64,000 nucleotides of DNA. Source: Maniola hyperantus (taxonomy: Eukaryota; Arthropoda; Insecta; Lepidoptera; Nymphalidae). Every line of letters begins with the position of its first letter. The stretch's first letter is position 1. Positions 1 through 11,604 of the stretch are shown here, piece by piece. The notes beneath the pieces were generated by a model, which did not search any database, was not told the DNA's origin, and saw only the letters and a list, made by a program, of their open reading frames with translations. The DNA lies in assembly GCF_902806685.2 (NCBI RefSeq), contig NC_048539.1, forward strand, positions 10,490,501 to 10,554,500, written 5' to 3'. The position numbers were made by a program, and so were the translations under genes.

Positions 1-577
1 TCATTCATTTATTCATAGATTCTTATGTATTTCTCATATTTTTATAAGAAAAAAATGATTTTTTGGCCTCCTGTAAAGTTGACTTTTTGGATAGTGATTG
101 TACCTACTTATCTACATCTTAAGTTTATGCAGCAGCCGCTTTCTGTCGCCCACTATAACCGAAAATTGACAAAATAGGTAAGTAGGTAAGTATGTTATGT
201 ATAACTAGAAAAATTTACAAATATGTAGATATTCATATATAGATAATGTACCAATTTAGCAATCAAATAGTGGGCGTATTATTTATATTTTGGTAAGTAA
301 GTTGACAACCCTACACGTGATGATATTAATGCGGTTTTATTCCAAAACATAGTAAATTTTAACGAAAAAGCGTTCCAAAATAAGCTCATAAAGAAAAACA
401 TAACAATTGCTGTCCCATTCATGAAGATATACAGAGAGGGCTTTACAAAAGAAACCTTTGCCATTGTTCAACAGCTGCCAACGCAAACATTGGTGACGTC
501 TTGTACAATGAAAAAACTGTGTTCCCTTTTAAGTTTTCCATATTTGGGTTCCGTGAGATGGTGTGATAATCCATTCT
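1..577. other. intronic AT-rich DNA, nothing recognised
   Basis: No open frame, splice pair or known repeat module could be supported here. If the CH exon at 1797 belongs to the navigator gene, this is part of the intron in front of it. Confidence 0.5.
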
Positions 578-917
578 AATCATCATCATCATCAACGAAT
601 AGACGTCCACTGCTGGACATAGATCTCTTGCGCCGCCTGAATCCAGCGGCTACGTGCGACTCATTTGACGTCGTCCGTCCACCTAGTAGGGGGGTCTTCC
701 AACGCTGCGTCTTCCGGTGCGAGGTCGCCATTCCAGCACCTTAGGACCCCAACGTCTATCGGTTGTACGAACTATGTGCCCTGCCCATTGCCACTTCAGC
801 TTCGCAACCCGTTGAGCTATGTCGGTTACTCTAGTTCTCCTACGGATCTCCTCATTTCTGATTTGATCACGTAGAGAAACTCCAAGCATAGCTCTCTCCA
901 CCGCCCGCTGAGTGACA
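578..917 (-). repeat. RTE-like LINE 3' end, antisense
   Basis: The minus strand encodes the C-terminal end of a LINE reverse-transcriptase protein: a frame of 72 residues (683-901) with motifs such as IRNEEIRRRTRVTDIAQRV, WQWAGHIVR and GRPP. The segment ends in an (ATC)n run at 578-594, the reverse complement of the (GAT)n tail at the 3' end of this element. Only the last ~340 bases are present, so it is a 5'-truncated dead copy. Related pieces occur at 45140, 60800 and 62175. Confidence 0.8.
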
Positions 918-1150
918 TTGTAATATTATTATTAATACAAAAGTGTGTCTGTCTGTGTACTAGCTTTTCAGGGCCCATCCGTTTAACCGATTTTTCGAAA
1001 CTTGGTACAGAGTTTTTTTTTAATTTGGTACCTACCTACTTATATTCCGGGCAAGGACATAATATAGGCTACTTTTGGTCCCAGAAAATCAAAGAGTTCC
1101 CCCGGGAGTTTATAAAAACGTGGATGAAGTCGTGGGTATCATCTATTTGG
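918..1150 (-). repeat. family A repeat, antisense
   Basis: Read on the minus strand it shows the degenerate head (GACTTCATCCACG), the AAACTCCCGGGGGAACTC and CCGGAATATAAG-type middle, and the tail with ACAGACAGACACAC followed by an AATATTA end. It abuts the RTE-like fragment directly. Confidence 0.7.
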
Positions 1151-1796
1151 TAGCTATTAATTACAGTGATAGCTTTCTGTGCGTTATCTATCAGTCAGTT
1201 AGTGTTAGTTTATAACTACATATAAGTACCTAACTACCTAATTAAAATCAGGAAGCTAAAAATCCAGCCTCATTACATATTATTACGTATTATTTAAGTA
1301 TAATATGTAACAAAATTCTTGCAATTCTTAAATGAAAAATAATTCGGCAAAATGTTTGACGTGCAATGCCGCATTGTGATTGCTAATGAGTTACGTGCGA
1401 TTATGTTGCGCACACGCATCGCGCGGCGCGAGGGGAGTACCAATGAGCTTGTCGCCTAAATGATCCAAGGAGAAATGAAATTGTGTTGACACTGACTATT
1501 TTATCGTCCTACATATAAATTGACGTCAGTTTTGGAATATTGATGGGACCTAAAGACGAAAATTGAAACAAACGAACAAGGCGACGAAACGCATCTTTCT
1601 CATTGGGTGATGGGTGGACATGAGAGAGAAAATAAATGGTCGTATAAAACAAAAAATTCTTCTAATTAATAAATTCTATTTTCAATGAATATTGGTTTTT
1701 ATTTTAGAACGGTGACAACTGATAATATTATGAAAAGCCTATTTTCTCGCTCACTTATTATTGTCCATATTGCAATAACTTTTCTTTTCTTTCCAG
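1151..1796. other. intron preceding the CH exon
   Basis: No coding evidence. A short CpG-rich patch (about 1400-1440, GCGCGGCGCGAGGGG) stands out from the AT-rich surroundings. The last 20 bases form a pyrimidine-rich tract ending TTCTTTCCAG, a strong 3' splice site for the exon at 1797. Confidence 0.6.
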
Positions 1797-2107
1797 TTGG
1801 AGAACGTTCAGTGTTGTTTGGACTTCCTACACGCGCAAAAAGTGCAAGGATTGGAACAAGTGACAGCGGTTGATATTCGGGACGCAAAACTAAAAGCTGT
1901 CTTGGCGCTCTTTTTTGCACTGAGCCGACATAAACAGGCGTCGAAACAGCGAACAGTGTCATCTAGCGGCAATGCTTCGAACGCGGGGAAGAGTGCCAAC
2001 GAAGACGCCTCTTTGAGCTCCGTCCAGCGGATAACAGGTGGCAGCAGTGATGAAATACTGACAGCTTGCGGAAACAACATTGAAATGACAACTTTAACAG
2101 CAAATAG
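1797..2107 (+). CDS. sick: neuron navigator (sickie) exon: C-terminal half of the CH domain
   Basis: Coding exon of the navigator gene. The frame opens exactly at the acceptor (codon phase 0) and runs 103 codons plus two bases to a GTAAGT donor. Residues 1-50 read LENVQCCLDFLHAQ, then a VDIRDAKLKAVLALFFALSR segment, followed by HKQ. This matches the end of the calponin-homology domain of vertebrate NAV2/NAV3 (family pattern ENV..CL.FL...G, IR...LK.IL.LFF.LSR.KQ). The rest (residues 51-103) is Ser/Asn/Ala-rich linker. Navigators bind actin and microtubule plus ends and steer neurite growth; Drosophila sickie acts in axon growth and has been linked to Relish activation. The first half of the CH domain must lie in an exon upstream of the window. 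The exon ends in phase 2 (AG|G), which fits the acceptor at 49318, about 47 kb away. Intermediate small exons cannot be excluded. Confidence 0.88.
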
Positions 2108-2774
2108 GTAAGTGTTGAATACTAAAATTTTTAAGTATTTTTTTAAATTATTTTAATCTCACTATTTCAATAATATAACTTGATATAATTAAATTAGTAA
2201 AGCCATCTAGCGACAAATAGCGAAACTCTTAAGCTTTCAAAAGTTGCTACTAGATGTCGTACTCAGGCCTCAAATGTTGTTTTAGTCAAATTCAAACTCA
2301 GCAAGAAGTTAAAATTAAAAAACACCTTTGGGATTTGTAAAATACAATACTCTGGTAAAATAATGATAGATATATCCATAATAGTTATAAAATTCACTAA
2401 ACCAAGCCCATCCTGCATCTATTAATCATAATAGAGAAATTAAAGTAGAGTTGCATTTACGCCGAAAAGCAATAATACATAGAATATAGATAAATAATGA
2501 GTAAAAGAGCCTATCCTTTAATGCCTTTAACCAACGAAATTGCAATTATACGGGTTATTTTAAGTTCAATAATTTCATTTTTAGATTTTGCGTTCAAATT
2601 ATAGAAGAGATTGATAATCGTCTGCAGTTCCATAAATCTAAGGAGATCTTCGAGTTCAAAAAATAAAAACCAAGTGGTGCGAGGTCTTTACTTTGAAGTT
2701 CGAATCAGAATTAAACTAGACAGCAAAGCAATTTTTCAATGACACGTGGATTTGTAAGTAGCTCTATTTTGTAT
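2108..2774. other. start of the 47-kb navigator intron
   Basis: Begins with the GTAAGT donor. The remainder is AT-rich with no recognised element or open frame. Confidence 0.6.
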
Positions 2775-3127
2775 AGCTGATCCCCGCGGCTTCGCCCGCG
2801 TAGATTTAGGTTTTTAAAGATCCCGTATAGCCTATGTCACTCAGGAATAATGTAGCTTTCTACTGGTGAAAGAATTTTTAAAATCGGTTCAGTAGTTCTA
2901 AAGATTACCCCCTACAAACAAACTTAACGACATTACCTCTTTATATAATACTAGCTGATCCCCGCGGCTTCGCCCGCGTAGATTTAGGTTTTTAAAGATC
3001 CCGTATAGCCTATGTCACTCAGGAATAATGTAGCTTTCTACTGGTGAAAGAATTTTTAAAATCGGTTCAGTAGTTCTAAAGATTACCCCCTACAAACAAA
3101 CTTAACGACATTACCTCTTTATATAAT
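2775..3127 (+). repeat. family C head unit, two tandem copies (178 bp)
   Basis: The block from 2775 to about 2952 is repeated at once from 2953 to 3127, essentially base for base: the head CCCCGCGGCTTCGCCCGCG, then AATGTAGCTTTCTACTGGTG, TTTTAAAATCGGTTCAGTAG and an end in CTCTTTATATAATAC. A single copy of the unit sits at 11971. Confidence 0.9.
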
Positions 3128-4315
3128 ACAACGGGCCGTGCAGCAGAAATCGTAATATTTTAATTTCGCCATAACTTCAAAACCAAACGTCCAATTTTAA
3201 TCATTCAAAGACCAAATATTATCTCCATAAACTGTTCTTAGTGATGAAATCATTTATTTTGATAAGGATTAATAGCATGAGTAAAATAAACGCGTTTAAA
3301 TGTAGTCCAAAAAAAATTCAAGATTTTTAAATAAAAAAATGGTTGCTGTGCCTCACTCGACATAGATGGGTATAGTGTGTCGCGGACTTTTTTGTAGATA
3401 TTTATAAGATCTACAATTAATTAGAACATTTTATGGTTCTATCTTTTATAGTTTAGGCAGCGTACGCAAAATAAGTAACTTTTCTGGTTGATTTTTTACA
3501 CCTTGTGTCCGAAAAACCCAAATATCTTACGGAACCCTATTTTTTTCCAAAATAAAATATAGCCTATGTTACTCGTGGATAATGTAGCTTTCGAATGGTG
3601 AAAGAATTTTTAAAATCGGTCCAGTAGTTTTTGAGCCTATTCAGTACAAACAAACAAACAAACAAACAAACAAACAAACAAACAAACAAACAAACAAACA
3701 AACAAAGTTTTCCTCTTTATAATATTAGTGTAGACAACGGGCCGTGCAGCAGAAATCGTAATATTTTAATTTCGCCATAACTTCAAAACCAAACGTCCAA
3801 TTTTAAACATTCAAAGACCAAATATTATCTCCATAAACTGTTCTTAGTGATGAAATCATCTATTTTGATAAGGATTAATAGCATGAGTAAAATAAACGCG
3901 TTTAAATGTAGTCCAAAAAAAATTCAAGATTTTTAAATAAAAAAATGGTTGCTGTGCCTCACTCGACATAGATGGGTATAGTGTGTCGCGGACTTTTTTG
4001 TAGATATTTATAAGATCTACAATTAATTAGAACATTTTATGGTTCTATCTTTTATAGTTTAGGCAGCGTACGCAAAATAAGTAACTTTTCTGGTTGATTT
4101 TTTACACCTTGTGTCCGAAAAACCCAAATATCTTACGGAACCCTATTTTTTTCCAAAATAAAATATAGCCTATGTTACTCGTGGATAATGTAGCTTTCGA
4201 ATGGTGAAAGAATTTTTAAAATCGGTCCAGTAGATTTGAGCCTATTCAGTACAAACAAACAAACAAACAAACAAACATACAAAGTTTTCCTCTTTATAAT
4301 ATTAAATATAATAGT
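3128..4315 (+). repeat. family C interior-plus-tail unit, two tandem copies (~606 bp)
   Basis: A ~606-bp block starting ACAACGGGCCGTGCAGCAG at 3128 is repeated from 3734. The copies differ by only a few substitutions and by the length of a (CAAA)n run: about 15 units at 3647-3707, about 7 at 4250-4281. The last ~190 bases of each block are homologous to the family C head unit tail (AGCCTATGTTACTCGTGGAT, AAAATCGGTCCAGTAG, CTTTATAATATTAG). The ~400-bp interior is not recognised and has no long open frame. Confidence 0.9.
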
Positions 4316-4488
4316 GTAGATATAGTGTAGATAAATTACTTACATCTACCCAGTGGTGGGTACTACCGACCTCATTAATTAGACGTGCTTGCTCAGTATA
4401 GCAACAGGTTATCCTACTTTGACTATGGAATGTAAATATGAGTCCTCGCCACGTCACAGCCGTCGTCACTTCTATGAAATATAAAAAA

Positions 4489-4655
4489 CTAGCTGATGCC
4501 CGCGACTTCGCGTGGAATTAGGTTATTAAAGGTTAGGTTAGGTTATTAAAATTTTCTGTGGGAACTCTTTGATTTCCCGGGATAAAAAGTAGCCTATGTC
4601 ACTCTCTAGGTCTTTATCTGTGCATTGCACCCATGCAAAAAAATCACGTCGGATA
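4489..4655 (+). repeat. family A repeat, partial
   Basis: The head reads GATGCCCGCGACTTCGCGTGG (a few bases lost). It is followed by GGTTATTAAAGGTTAGGTTA, the GGGAACTCTTTGATTTCCCG block, and an end near AAAAAAATCACGTCGGA. Confidence 0.8.
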
Positions 4656-4689
4656 CGGTTACTGATTAAATGATTACACTTGGGTCCCA

Positions 4690-4965
4690 AAAATAAGAAA
4701 CGTCGAAGTCCTACGACGCATCGGTAAAAATAGAGACCAAATTTTGCGCAGTAAGGTCAGTCATCTGGGGCATGTTCTCAGACATGACCGGTACCATTTC
4801 CTTCCGACCATTATGATGGACAAAATTGAGGGAAAGAGAAGCGTCGTCGATAATGGGATAGCCAACGTAGCACAACTTATTCGTTTGGCGAAAGATAGGA
4901 AATTATATAACGAGATGACGGCTTACCTGCAGCAGTAGTGGAGAGGCACAAGAAGAAGACATTTT
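4690..4965 (+). pseudogene. LINE ORF C-terminal fragment
   Basis: One frame, open from about 4690 to the TAG at 4936, reads like the carboxy end of a non-LTR retrotransposon protein: VEVLRRIGKNREQ, then VSHLGHVLRHDRYHFLP, KIEGKR, and a tail with AKDRKLYNEMTAYLQQ. After the stop, WRGTRRR-like codons follow and the match fades. The typical lepidopteran LINE pattern is LGHILRN..Y.LL..I..GKIEG.R. No polymerase catalytic part is present, so it is a dead 5'-truncated insertion. It is a different family from the RTE-like pieces. Confidence 0.7.
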
Positions 4966-4969
4966 ATAC

Positions 4970-5140
4970 TATGACGTAAGATTTAACCCGTGGATTTTAT
5001 ACACCTTTGTTACTTATCTGCCAAAGCCACAATGATCCAAAATTCATAGTCGCTGATCATTCCTACCTATGTTGGGGAACTGAAACTTTCAGTTTTTATA
5101 AAATAACGAAGGTCTGGCTCTCACGGGCTCTTATTCCATG
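4970..5140 (+). repeat. dispersed repeat, partner at 40303
   Basis: It shares ordered blocks with 40303-40462: GTAAGATTT, TTGTTA, TTCATAGTCG(C/T)TGATC, TGTTGGGGA, TTTTTATAAAATAACGAAGG and a CTCTTA(T/G)TCCA end. Family unknown. Confidence 0.7.
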
Positions 5141-5533
5141 ATAGTAGGCCATACACTATATTATATCTACGTTAGTTTGCTTTGGTCAATAATTATTGCC
5201 GCAGGTATATTTTTAATACGCGGGGTCGAAATAAATAAAAACGTCCTTTCCACTTCGAAATCTACAGTTAACCCCCTTGACTCCCGAGTCCCGGTCAACG
5301 CTTTCCTGCTTACGCAATACGCAGACAATACGGATGTCACGTGACATCCCAAAGCTCACGACAAAAGACTAACAACCCATTGTTCGTCATTTTCCCCGCT
5401 TCAATGAACGTCTCACGACCTTTGTGCATAGAGAGAATAATTTGTAAAGGATTGTTACCTTGTTTGTTTCTAAATACAATAAATAATTAAGTAAAGGGTT
5501 TTCATTTGAGATTTAGGTAGGTATTATATGGGT
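5141..5533. other. no recognised feature
   Basis: Short open frames of 60-68 codons occur on both strands over 5138-5352, but without coding bias, splice context or familiar motifs. Confidence 0.5.
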
Positions 5534-5645
5534 GACGGCATCCGTCATTTTTAGGGTTCCGTAGCCGAATGGCAAAAAAACGGAACCCTTATAGATTCGT
5601 CATGTCTGTCTGTCTGTCCGTTCGTATGTCACAGCCACTTTTTTC
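5534..5645 (+). repeat. GGTTCCGTA element, fragment
   Basis: Contains TTTTTAGGGTTCCGTAGCC, ACGGAACCCTTATAGATTCG and TCTGTCTGTCTGTCCGT, which correspond to one end (inverted) of the larger copy at 13258-13688. Confidence 0.75.
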
Positions 5646-5960
5646 CGAAACATTTCGACACAGATAGGTAGGTAATTGTTTATTCGCCACAAAAAAAAAA
5701 ACCACCGCCACATAAAAGTGAGAGCATTCCCGAACGAGTGGGCCATTTTCCATTAGAATTCCATGAGTTCTTGTGGGTGAACAACCGTCGCTCACAATGG
5801 GTCTACTTTCCTTACCGGGATGCACCATCTAAGGCACCCTGCCAGACTGGGACTCAAATACCACACGAATCTTAAGGCGAATTCTCACGTGTATAAATTT
5901 GCACATACAATACCTAATAATTATAGGTACCTACAACAGATAACGGAAGTCCGTGGTACC

Positions 5961-6145
5961 TACAGTACGCGACCGAAGGTAATGTACATCGACCTTTAGA
6001 AGGAGATAACAGATTTTTAGAGCGTTGTCCCTGTCGTTGAGACTGACAAAACGTCATATAGGTATGAGTGACAGCGACAACGCTCTACAAAGCCGAAACG
6101 TCATTTTAAAGGCTGATGTACATTACTTTCTGCCGGATACTGTAC
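5961..6145. repeat. foldback (MITE-like) inverted repeat
   Basis: The ends TACAGTACGCGACCGAAGGT and the reverse complement near 6126-6145 match imperfectly. Inside, AATGTACATC/GATGTACATT and TAGAGCGTTGTC/GACAACGCTCTA pair around a centre near 6053. No coding capacity. Confidence 0.75.
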
Positions 6146-6672
6146 CAGAGATTAGTTATTACTTATGTTTGAATATACCTAATTAAGATACAAGATTTTT
6201 TAAGATTTGATATAAATTATAAATAAATAAATAGGTACCTATATAAAAATATTTTTTATTCAATTAAACTTTTACAAGTACCTACTTTTGAATCGTCAAA
6301 TGCATCTACCACTGGTTCAGAATGCCTTTCAACTTTTTCAAATTGTTACTCTTAAATAAATAAATGAATAGTATAGTTTCTGAAAAATGTTATTCTACTA
6401 TACCCAGTACCTACTTACTACATATAGAGGTAAAAAAAAAATCAATCACTTTGTCCATTTATCAACTTTTTCACTCCTTCACATTAATTTGATTAAGTAC
6501 ATACCTAACTGTTATGATTCGCCTTAAGTGGTCATAATTAAATATCATTACGATGAAGTTTTGATGCAATCACATTCGGAAGTTAGAAACGATTTTTTGA
6601 CTTTTTACTAAAACTATTCTTGTCTGACTAATTTCCTTGTCTCTACCTGTACCTATAGTTTCTTACTTTGAT
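6146..6672. other. no recognised feature
   Basis: AT-rich with many TACCTA motifs; nothing supportable on either strand. Confidence 0.5.
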
Positions 6673-6862
6673 ACTAGCGGCCTGCTTCGACTTCGCCTAG
6701 CATTATAATATAGCCTATGTCCTTGTAGAATAATGTAATTACCTTTCAAATAGTGAAAGAATTTGCCAAATAGGTCTAATGGTTCCAGAGATTACCCTCT
6801 ACATACACACACACAAACTCACAAAATTCGAGCGCTTTCTTTACAATATTAGTCGGTATAGT
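6673..6862 (+). repeat. degenerate family C copy
   Basis: Retains GCTTCGACTTCGCC, ATATAGCCTATGTCCTTG, AATAGTGAAAGAATTTGCC, AGAGATTACCCTCTACA and a CTTTACAATATTAG end, all with substitutions. An old copy. Confidence 0.7.
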
Positions 6863-7030
6863 TAATTGATAATAAAAATTAATTGAATGTTCTTAACATG
6901 TCTATATACATAATACGAGTATGTATCTATCGGATTTGTCGTTCAGAACTATTTTTACCCTACTGTAGCGAAGCCCAAAGGAGGGTTATCCGTTATTTTT
7001 ATCAGCGATTTCAATAACGTATGGCCAAAT

Positions 7031-7228
7031 AAGTATGATGCCCGCGACTTCGTCCGCGTGGATTTAGGTTTTTTTTAAATCCCGTGGGAACTCTTTAATT
7101 TTCTGGGATAAAAATAACTCTGTACCTACCAAATTTCATCAAAATCGGTTTAACTGTTGGGCCGTGAAAAGCTAGCAGACAGACAGACAGACACACTTTC
7201 GCATTTATAATATTATTTGTATGGATAT
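7031..7228 (+). repeat. family A repeat, full-length type
   Basis: The head GCCCGCGACTTCGTCCGCG is intact, followed by CCCGTGGGAACTCTTTAATT, TTTCATCAAAATCGGTTTAA, GGGCCGTGAAAAGCTAGCAG, a run of CAGA units and TTTCGCATTTATAATATTA. Confidence 0.9.
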
Positions 7229-7399
7229 GGATATATTTTATCTTGATTGTATTGATATGCGTCGTGCCTCACTGTTATAAAAAATGCAGTAACATAACGG
7301 CACAATCAAGTTTGAAACATCCTTTATCCCTCAATATTAAGTAGTAAGCAGTATAAGATGTAAATTTTTTGGGTTTTTTTTGTAATATTTTTATCAAAA

Positions 7400-7625
7400 A
7401 CTAGCTTATGCTCGCGACTTCGTCCGCGTGGACTACAAAATTTCAAACCCCTATTTCACCCCCTTAGGAGTTGAATTTTCAAAAATCCTTTCTTAGCGGA
7501 TGCCAACGTCATAATAGCTATCTGCATGCCAAATTTCAGCCCGATCCGTCCAGTAGTTTGAGCTGTGCGTTGATAGATCAGTCAGTCAGTCAGTTAGTCA
7601 GTAACCTTTTCCTTTTATTATCAAA
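7400..7625 (+). repeat. family B repeat
   Basis: Starts ACTAGCTTATGCTCGCGAC and shows TTCACCCCCTTAGGAGTTGA, TAGCTATCTGCATGCCAAAT, GCTGTGCGTTGATAGATCAG and four CAGT units. Ends in CCTTTTCCTTTTATTA. Confidence 0.9.
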
Positions 7626-7999
7626 ATTATAGGCTGGATATTTATCACTGTAACTGCCTACTACCTATGCCTGAATTACTTCAACCTACCTATCATTTGC
7701 TATAATAGGTAAGTGCTAAAAGTTTTATAATAGGTCAGCATTAGTATTGTATCCATGATACAGATGATACAATACAAGATCATAATATAATCATAATATT
7801 AGTTTTAGCATAAGCTTAAAGCTCACCATTCTTAGCCTAAGCACTTTGACCTTTATGAACCGATATAGGTTATTTTAACCTTCCACCTTTTAATTCTTAA
7901 TAATCAGGGCCGTTAACTGCTTAACTTGCTTTTTGGATGACGAAGGGAAAGTTTAATGGTCTTTTTGATACCAACACACATTGTGCACACGTATAAAGT

Positions 8000-8225
8000 A
8001 CTAGCTTATGCCCGCGACTTCGTCCGCGTGGACAACATAAATTTCAAACCCCTATTTCACCCCCTTAGGGGTTGAATTTTCAAAAATCCTTTCTTAGCGG
8101 ATGCCTAGGTTATAATAGCTATCTGCATGCAAAATTTCAGCCGGATCCGTCCAGTAGTTTGAGCTGTGCGTTGATAGATCAGTCAGTCAGTCAGTCAGTC
8201 ACCTTTTCCTTTTATATATTTAAAG
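8000..8225 (+). repeat. family B repeat
   Basis: Near-complete copy with the head CTAGCTTATGCCCGCGAC, CCCCCTTAGGGGTTGAA, the GCTGTGCGTTGATAGATCAG block, CAGT units and TTTTCCTTTTATATATTTAA. Confidence 0.9.
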
Positions 8226-8384
8226 ATTTACCGTCTTTGATCGCCAGTACATGGAGAATGCAATCGATCAAGTCTTTGTACATTAATTGTTTGCTTGGCT
8301 GTTTAGGTCATAACTATAGGTAAATCTAATCTAGCATAGGTACAAACCTAATTCTTCAATCACGCTGCAACGGAGCAACGCCAA

Positions 8385-8580
8385 CGATTTTGGTTTTAAA
8401 AATCCCTTGGAAACACTTTGATTTTCCGGGATAAAAGGAGCTATGTCACTCTCCAGTTCTTTAATTATACCCATCCAAAAAATCACGTCGATCCATAGCT
8501 CTGTTGAAGCGTGATTGAAGGACAAGCCAACCAACAAACACAGTTTCCCATTCATAATATTATTACTTAGTATGAGTAAG
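8385..8580 (+). repeat. family A repeat, long-tail variant, 5' truncated
   Basis: Lacks the head. Carries GATTTTCCGGGATAAAAG, AAAAAATCACGTCGATCC, GTGATTGAAGGACAAGCCAA and TAATATTATTACTTAGTATG. Confidence 0.8.
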
Positions 8581-9024
8581 TATGATATAGATTGCAGACA
8601 ACGTCGCAAAAAATATCTAATTATATAAAATGCCGTACTTCCTCTCGCAGGCGATAAACCGAGATAAGGCTCAAGTTTCGTGGGGCGATGTTTTGAAAAA
8701 CCAATTATCGGGTAGGGGCCAGATTAGGTAGAAGTAAGGTGACCATGGCGTTCAAGATTTGGAGAATTGTTTACCAAATTAATACAAAGTAATTAGTGTT
8801 ATTTAACCTTTTTACGACTGAGAGACATCTATGATTGGATATAGGTCTTTTGCAAGGATTTTTACTGAGCCAGATCTTGGGCCGCCTGTGTCCGGCACTC
8901 AGTGCTACTTGCTTGGGACGTCCGCCATACAATATAGAGAGTATCTCCCACGCTAGCTTCATTTAACGGTGCAGAGTTGCCAAATTCTAACCCCTTAGCC
9001 CAACGTTCTATTTTTTAAGCTGGA
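8581..9024. other. no recognised feature
   Basis: Minus-strand open frame of 63 codons at 8771-8962, without any recognisable motif. Confidence 0.5.
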
Positions 9025-9155
9025 AGATAGATTTAATGGCCTGCACTAAATTGTCTGCAGAGGACAAAAGTCTGTCGTCTTTTACCTAGTACGGTTTTCG
9101 CCGTACTATAAACCCATCGTGTCACGTGTGCGTTAAATGCGATGCAGTTTTTAAC
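9025..9155. repeat. dispersed repeat, partner at 16145
   Basis: GGCCTGCAC, GATGCAGTTTTT and CCCATCGTGT-type blocks occur in the same order in both copies. CTAGTACGG/CCGTACTA inside this copy is a small hairpin. Family unknown. Confidence 0.55.
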
Positions 9156-11604
9156 TGATCACAAAATGATTAGCTTATATCAGTAGAGATAGAGATGAGA
9201 AAGCATATAATATGGTAAAACGCTTTAAAGCAAAAAGTGATGGCAATGGATGGATTAATTTATTATTCCCAATTAAAACGACGTGGTTCTTGGTAATCCT
9301 AGGGTGACAGCTGATCATGAAGAAGCTAATAGGGTGTTAACGTGTAACGATACTTGAGTTTTGCTCTCGAGCACTCGGAAGTTTTTGCCGGTGAAAGGTC
9401 GAGAGACACGCGTGTTTTTTTCTTGCTAACCGGCTTACATATCGGCGGCTGTGTAAATATAAGTTTACTAAATATTATAAAGAGGAAAGATTTATTCATG
9501 TTTATTCGTTTATAATTGATAACAGACATTTTAGTAGCTTATAAAATTTTAATATTAACAATTTAGTTGAAGCAGAAATAATTTTGTGTTAAGTTTTCCT
9601 TATAAGTACGATTGTTATTAATACTTATTAATAAGAAAGTTTATAGTAAACCCTCTTGCCTCTTGATTTAAGATTTATCTGTTGGAAAATCAAATTGAAA
9701 TTGTTCAATTTGGAACTGATTTTGATTTTCGATGCTCTATGATCCACTATTGAATCGGAATTTACGATTTTAGGCAGCATGGAATGTGGATATAACCAGG
9801 ATTTGAGCAAACGTTTGCTTTAAACCAACACAGTTTGCCCGTGTCACATCTGTTTATGATTGGAGCGATTTACGTCGATCTACAAGCAAAACTATGGAAT
9901 CTCCTGTGGTATGGAATGTGATCTGTTATGGGCGATAAATATGAATTAAAATGGTAAAAGATAATTTAAAGGCTTATACTATAAATGCCTACTGCAGCTA
10001 TATTGTAAAGGCTATATTCATTTTTCTGGTTTGAGGGAAGGAGTAAGAGAAAAGTGAAGGAATAAGGAATTAGGGATCAGAAAAAATAACAAAAATTTAG
10101 AGTACCTAAGTAAAAAGCTTTATTTGGTCATTAATATTTTGGTACCAATATTTTGTGTTGACTCGGCTAGCCCTAATGACAGCTCGAAGACGATGAAACT
10201 AATCATAATGATTATTAGTTAAGTCCATAGTCATATCGTAAAGCACTGAATAAATGTTTGCTTGGAGAACGGGGTCACCGCGCTACTCACTAGCCTACCA
10301 TGTCACATTTGTTTATGTTTACGATCTTTCAAAGTAGATCTGCTCTATCAACAAGCAAACTAAGTGTGTTTGCTCCATTATAAACATAACCGGTTAATAT
10401 GAACAAATATTTGGAAACAATATTTAAAGTCGTAAAAAGAAAACGTTATGCAGCTGGCTTTATAAGAAACTGTCCGCGAAACCAGAAAGTTTTAAAATAT
10501 TGAAACCGTGGAGGAAATTATCTAGAGTAGCGGCGTGAATAGAGTTTTCACAAGGCTGTTTTTTTTTCATTATTATGTATCTACATAAATGATTTATGCT
10601 AATCGCATACCATGAGACGATCAGCAAGGTCCGCCAGAGGTGCCTATAATAGACGCATGATGCAGTGCATTTTTCACTACTGAAAATTATATACTGATAC
10701 TGAATGTTATCAGCTAGATTCGGCTTCTTTCGAAGAAATGCTGATGATGTCAACAGAGATCGGGAATAAATGACGTGACCCCATACTTACTTTCTTCAGT
10801 GCTACGACCCTTTGTGAATCTTAGACTCCTGTACCTACTATTTTCCTCCATTCTTTTCTTGCAGTCTTTCTAGTTCTTTCTGTAAGCCTTTTTGTGACGT
10901 AACCTCTACACACGCATTTATAAATTGCATCCGATGCGTCTGACATATTTTTAAGTACTGGAAAACGTGTCTTTCATCTTTGAATCATACCTATCGCAAA
11001 TTCGAATTACATTACATGAGAGATGAGCATAAGTAGCACAAAAATATGACTACGGATATATCTATCAAACGTATGCAGCTGGCACTGTAAGTCTGTAACC
11101 TTCTAGAAAATGAAAAAATGAAGGAAAACTAATTACATTAATGGCACCCGAAAAGCATTTTCAGCATCGTAATTCACTTTGAGAATATGAGACTGGTAAC
11201 AATCCTACTTGGTAATTTTTGCTGATCGTACCTAACTACAGTAACGAAACAAAGTATCTTAGTAAGACATAGGTAGAGTAGTTTTATAGATTACAGCTTA
11301 CCTACCCCTAATCGCTTTCGTTAATTGCTAGGTAAGTATTTTATCATCAATTGAAATCTGAGACAAGTAAATCATAATGTAAACTTGTAGAGATTCGACC
11401 ACGATATCTATTCATTCGATAGGTGTGTGGACATAACCCCGCCGCAGCATCAAGATTGAGAGCTCTCAAACTCGAAGTTGATTATAAATTTACAATCAGC
11501 AGATCCTAATTCTTCGCGGTTTAGTTAGGCAGTAGGTAGGTACTCCTGAACAGCAGCAGTAAGATTGAGAAGTTGAGACCAGGTGCATACTTGTTTTATA
11601 TTCA
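9156..11604. other. intron, largely unassigned
   Basis: No exon supported. A weak internal repeat pair exists: TGTCACATCTGTTTATG with CTACAAGCAAA near 9843-9890 and TGTCACATTTGTTTATG with CAACAAGCAAA near 10302-10360. The longest minus-strand frame (10460-10753, 97 codons) has no motif. Confidence 0.5.

Noticed and set aside
683..901. 72-codon minus-strand frame as a gene
   Set aside because: It is the carboxy end of a truncated RTE-like element, with the (GAT)n tail visible.
3647..4281. (CAAA)n runs as CRISPR or telomere-like array
   Set aside because: Simple microsatellites inside a transposon-derived repeat; no spacers.
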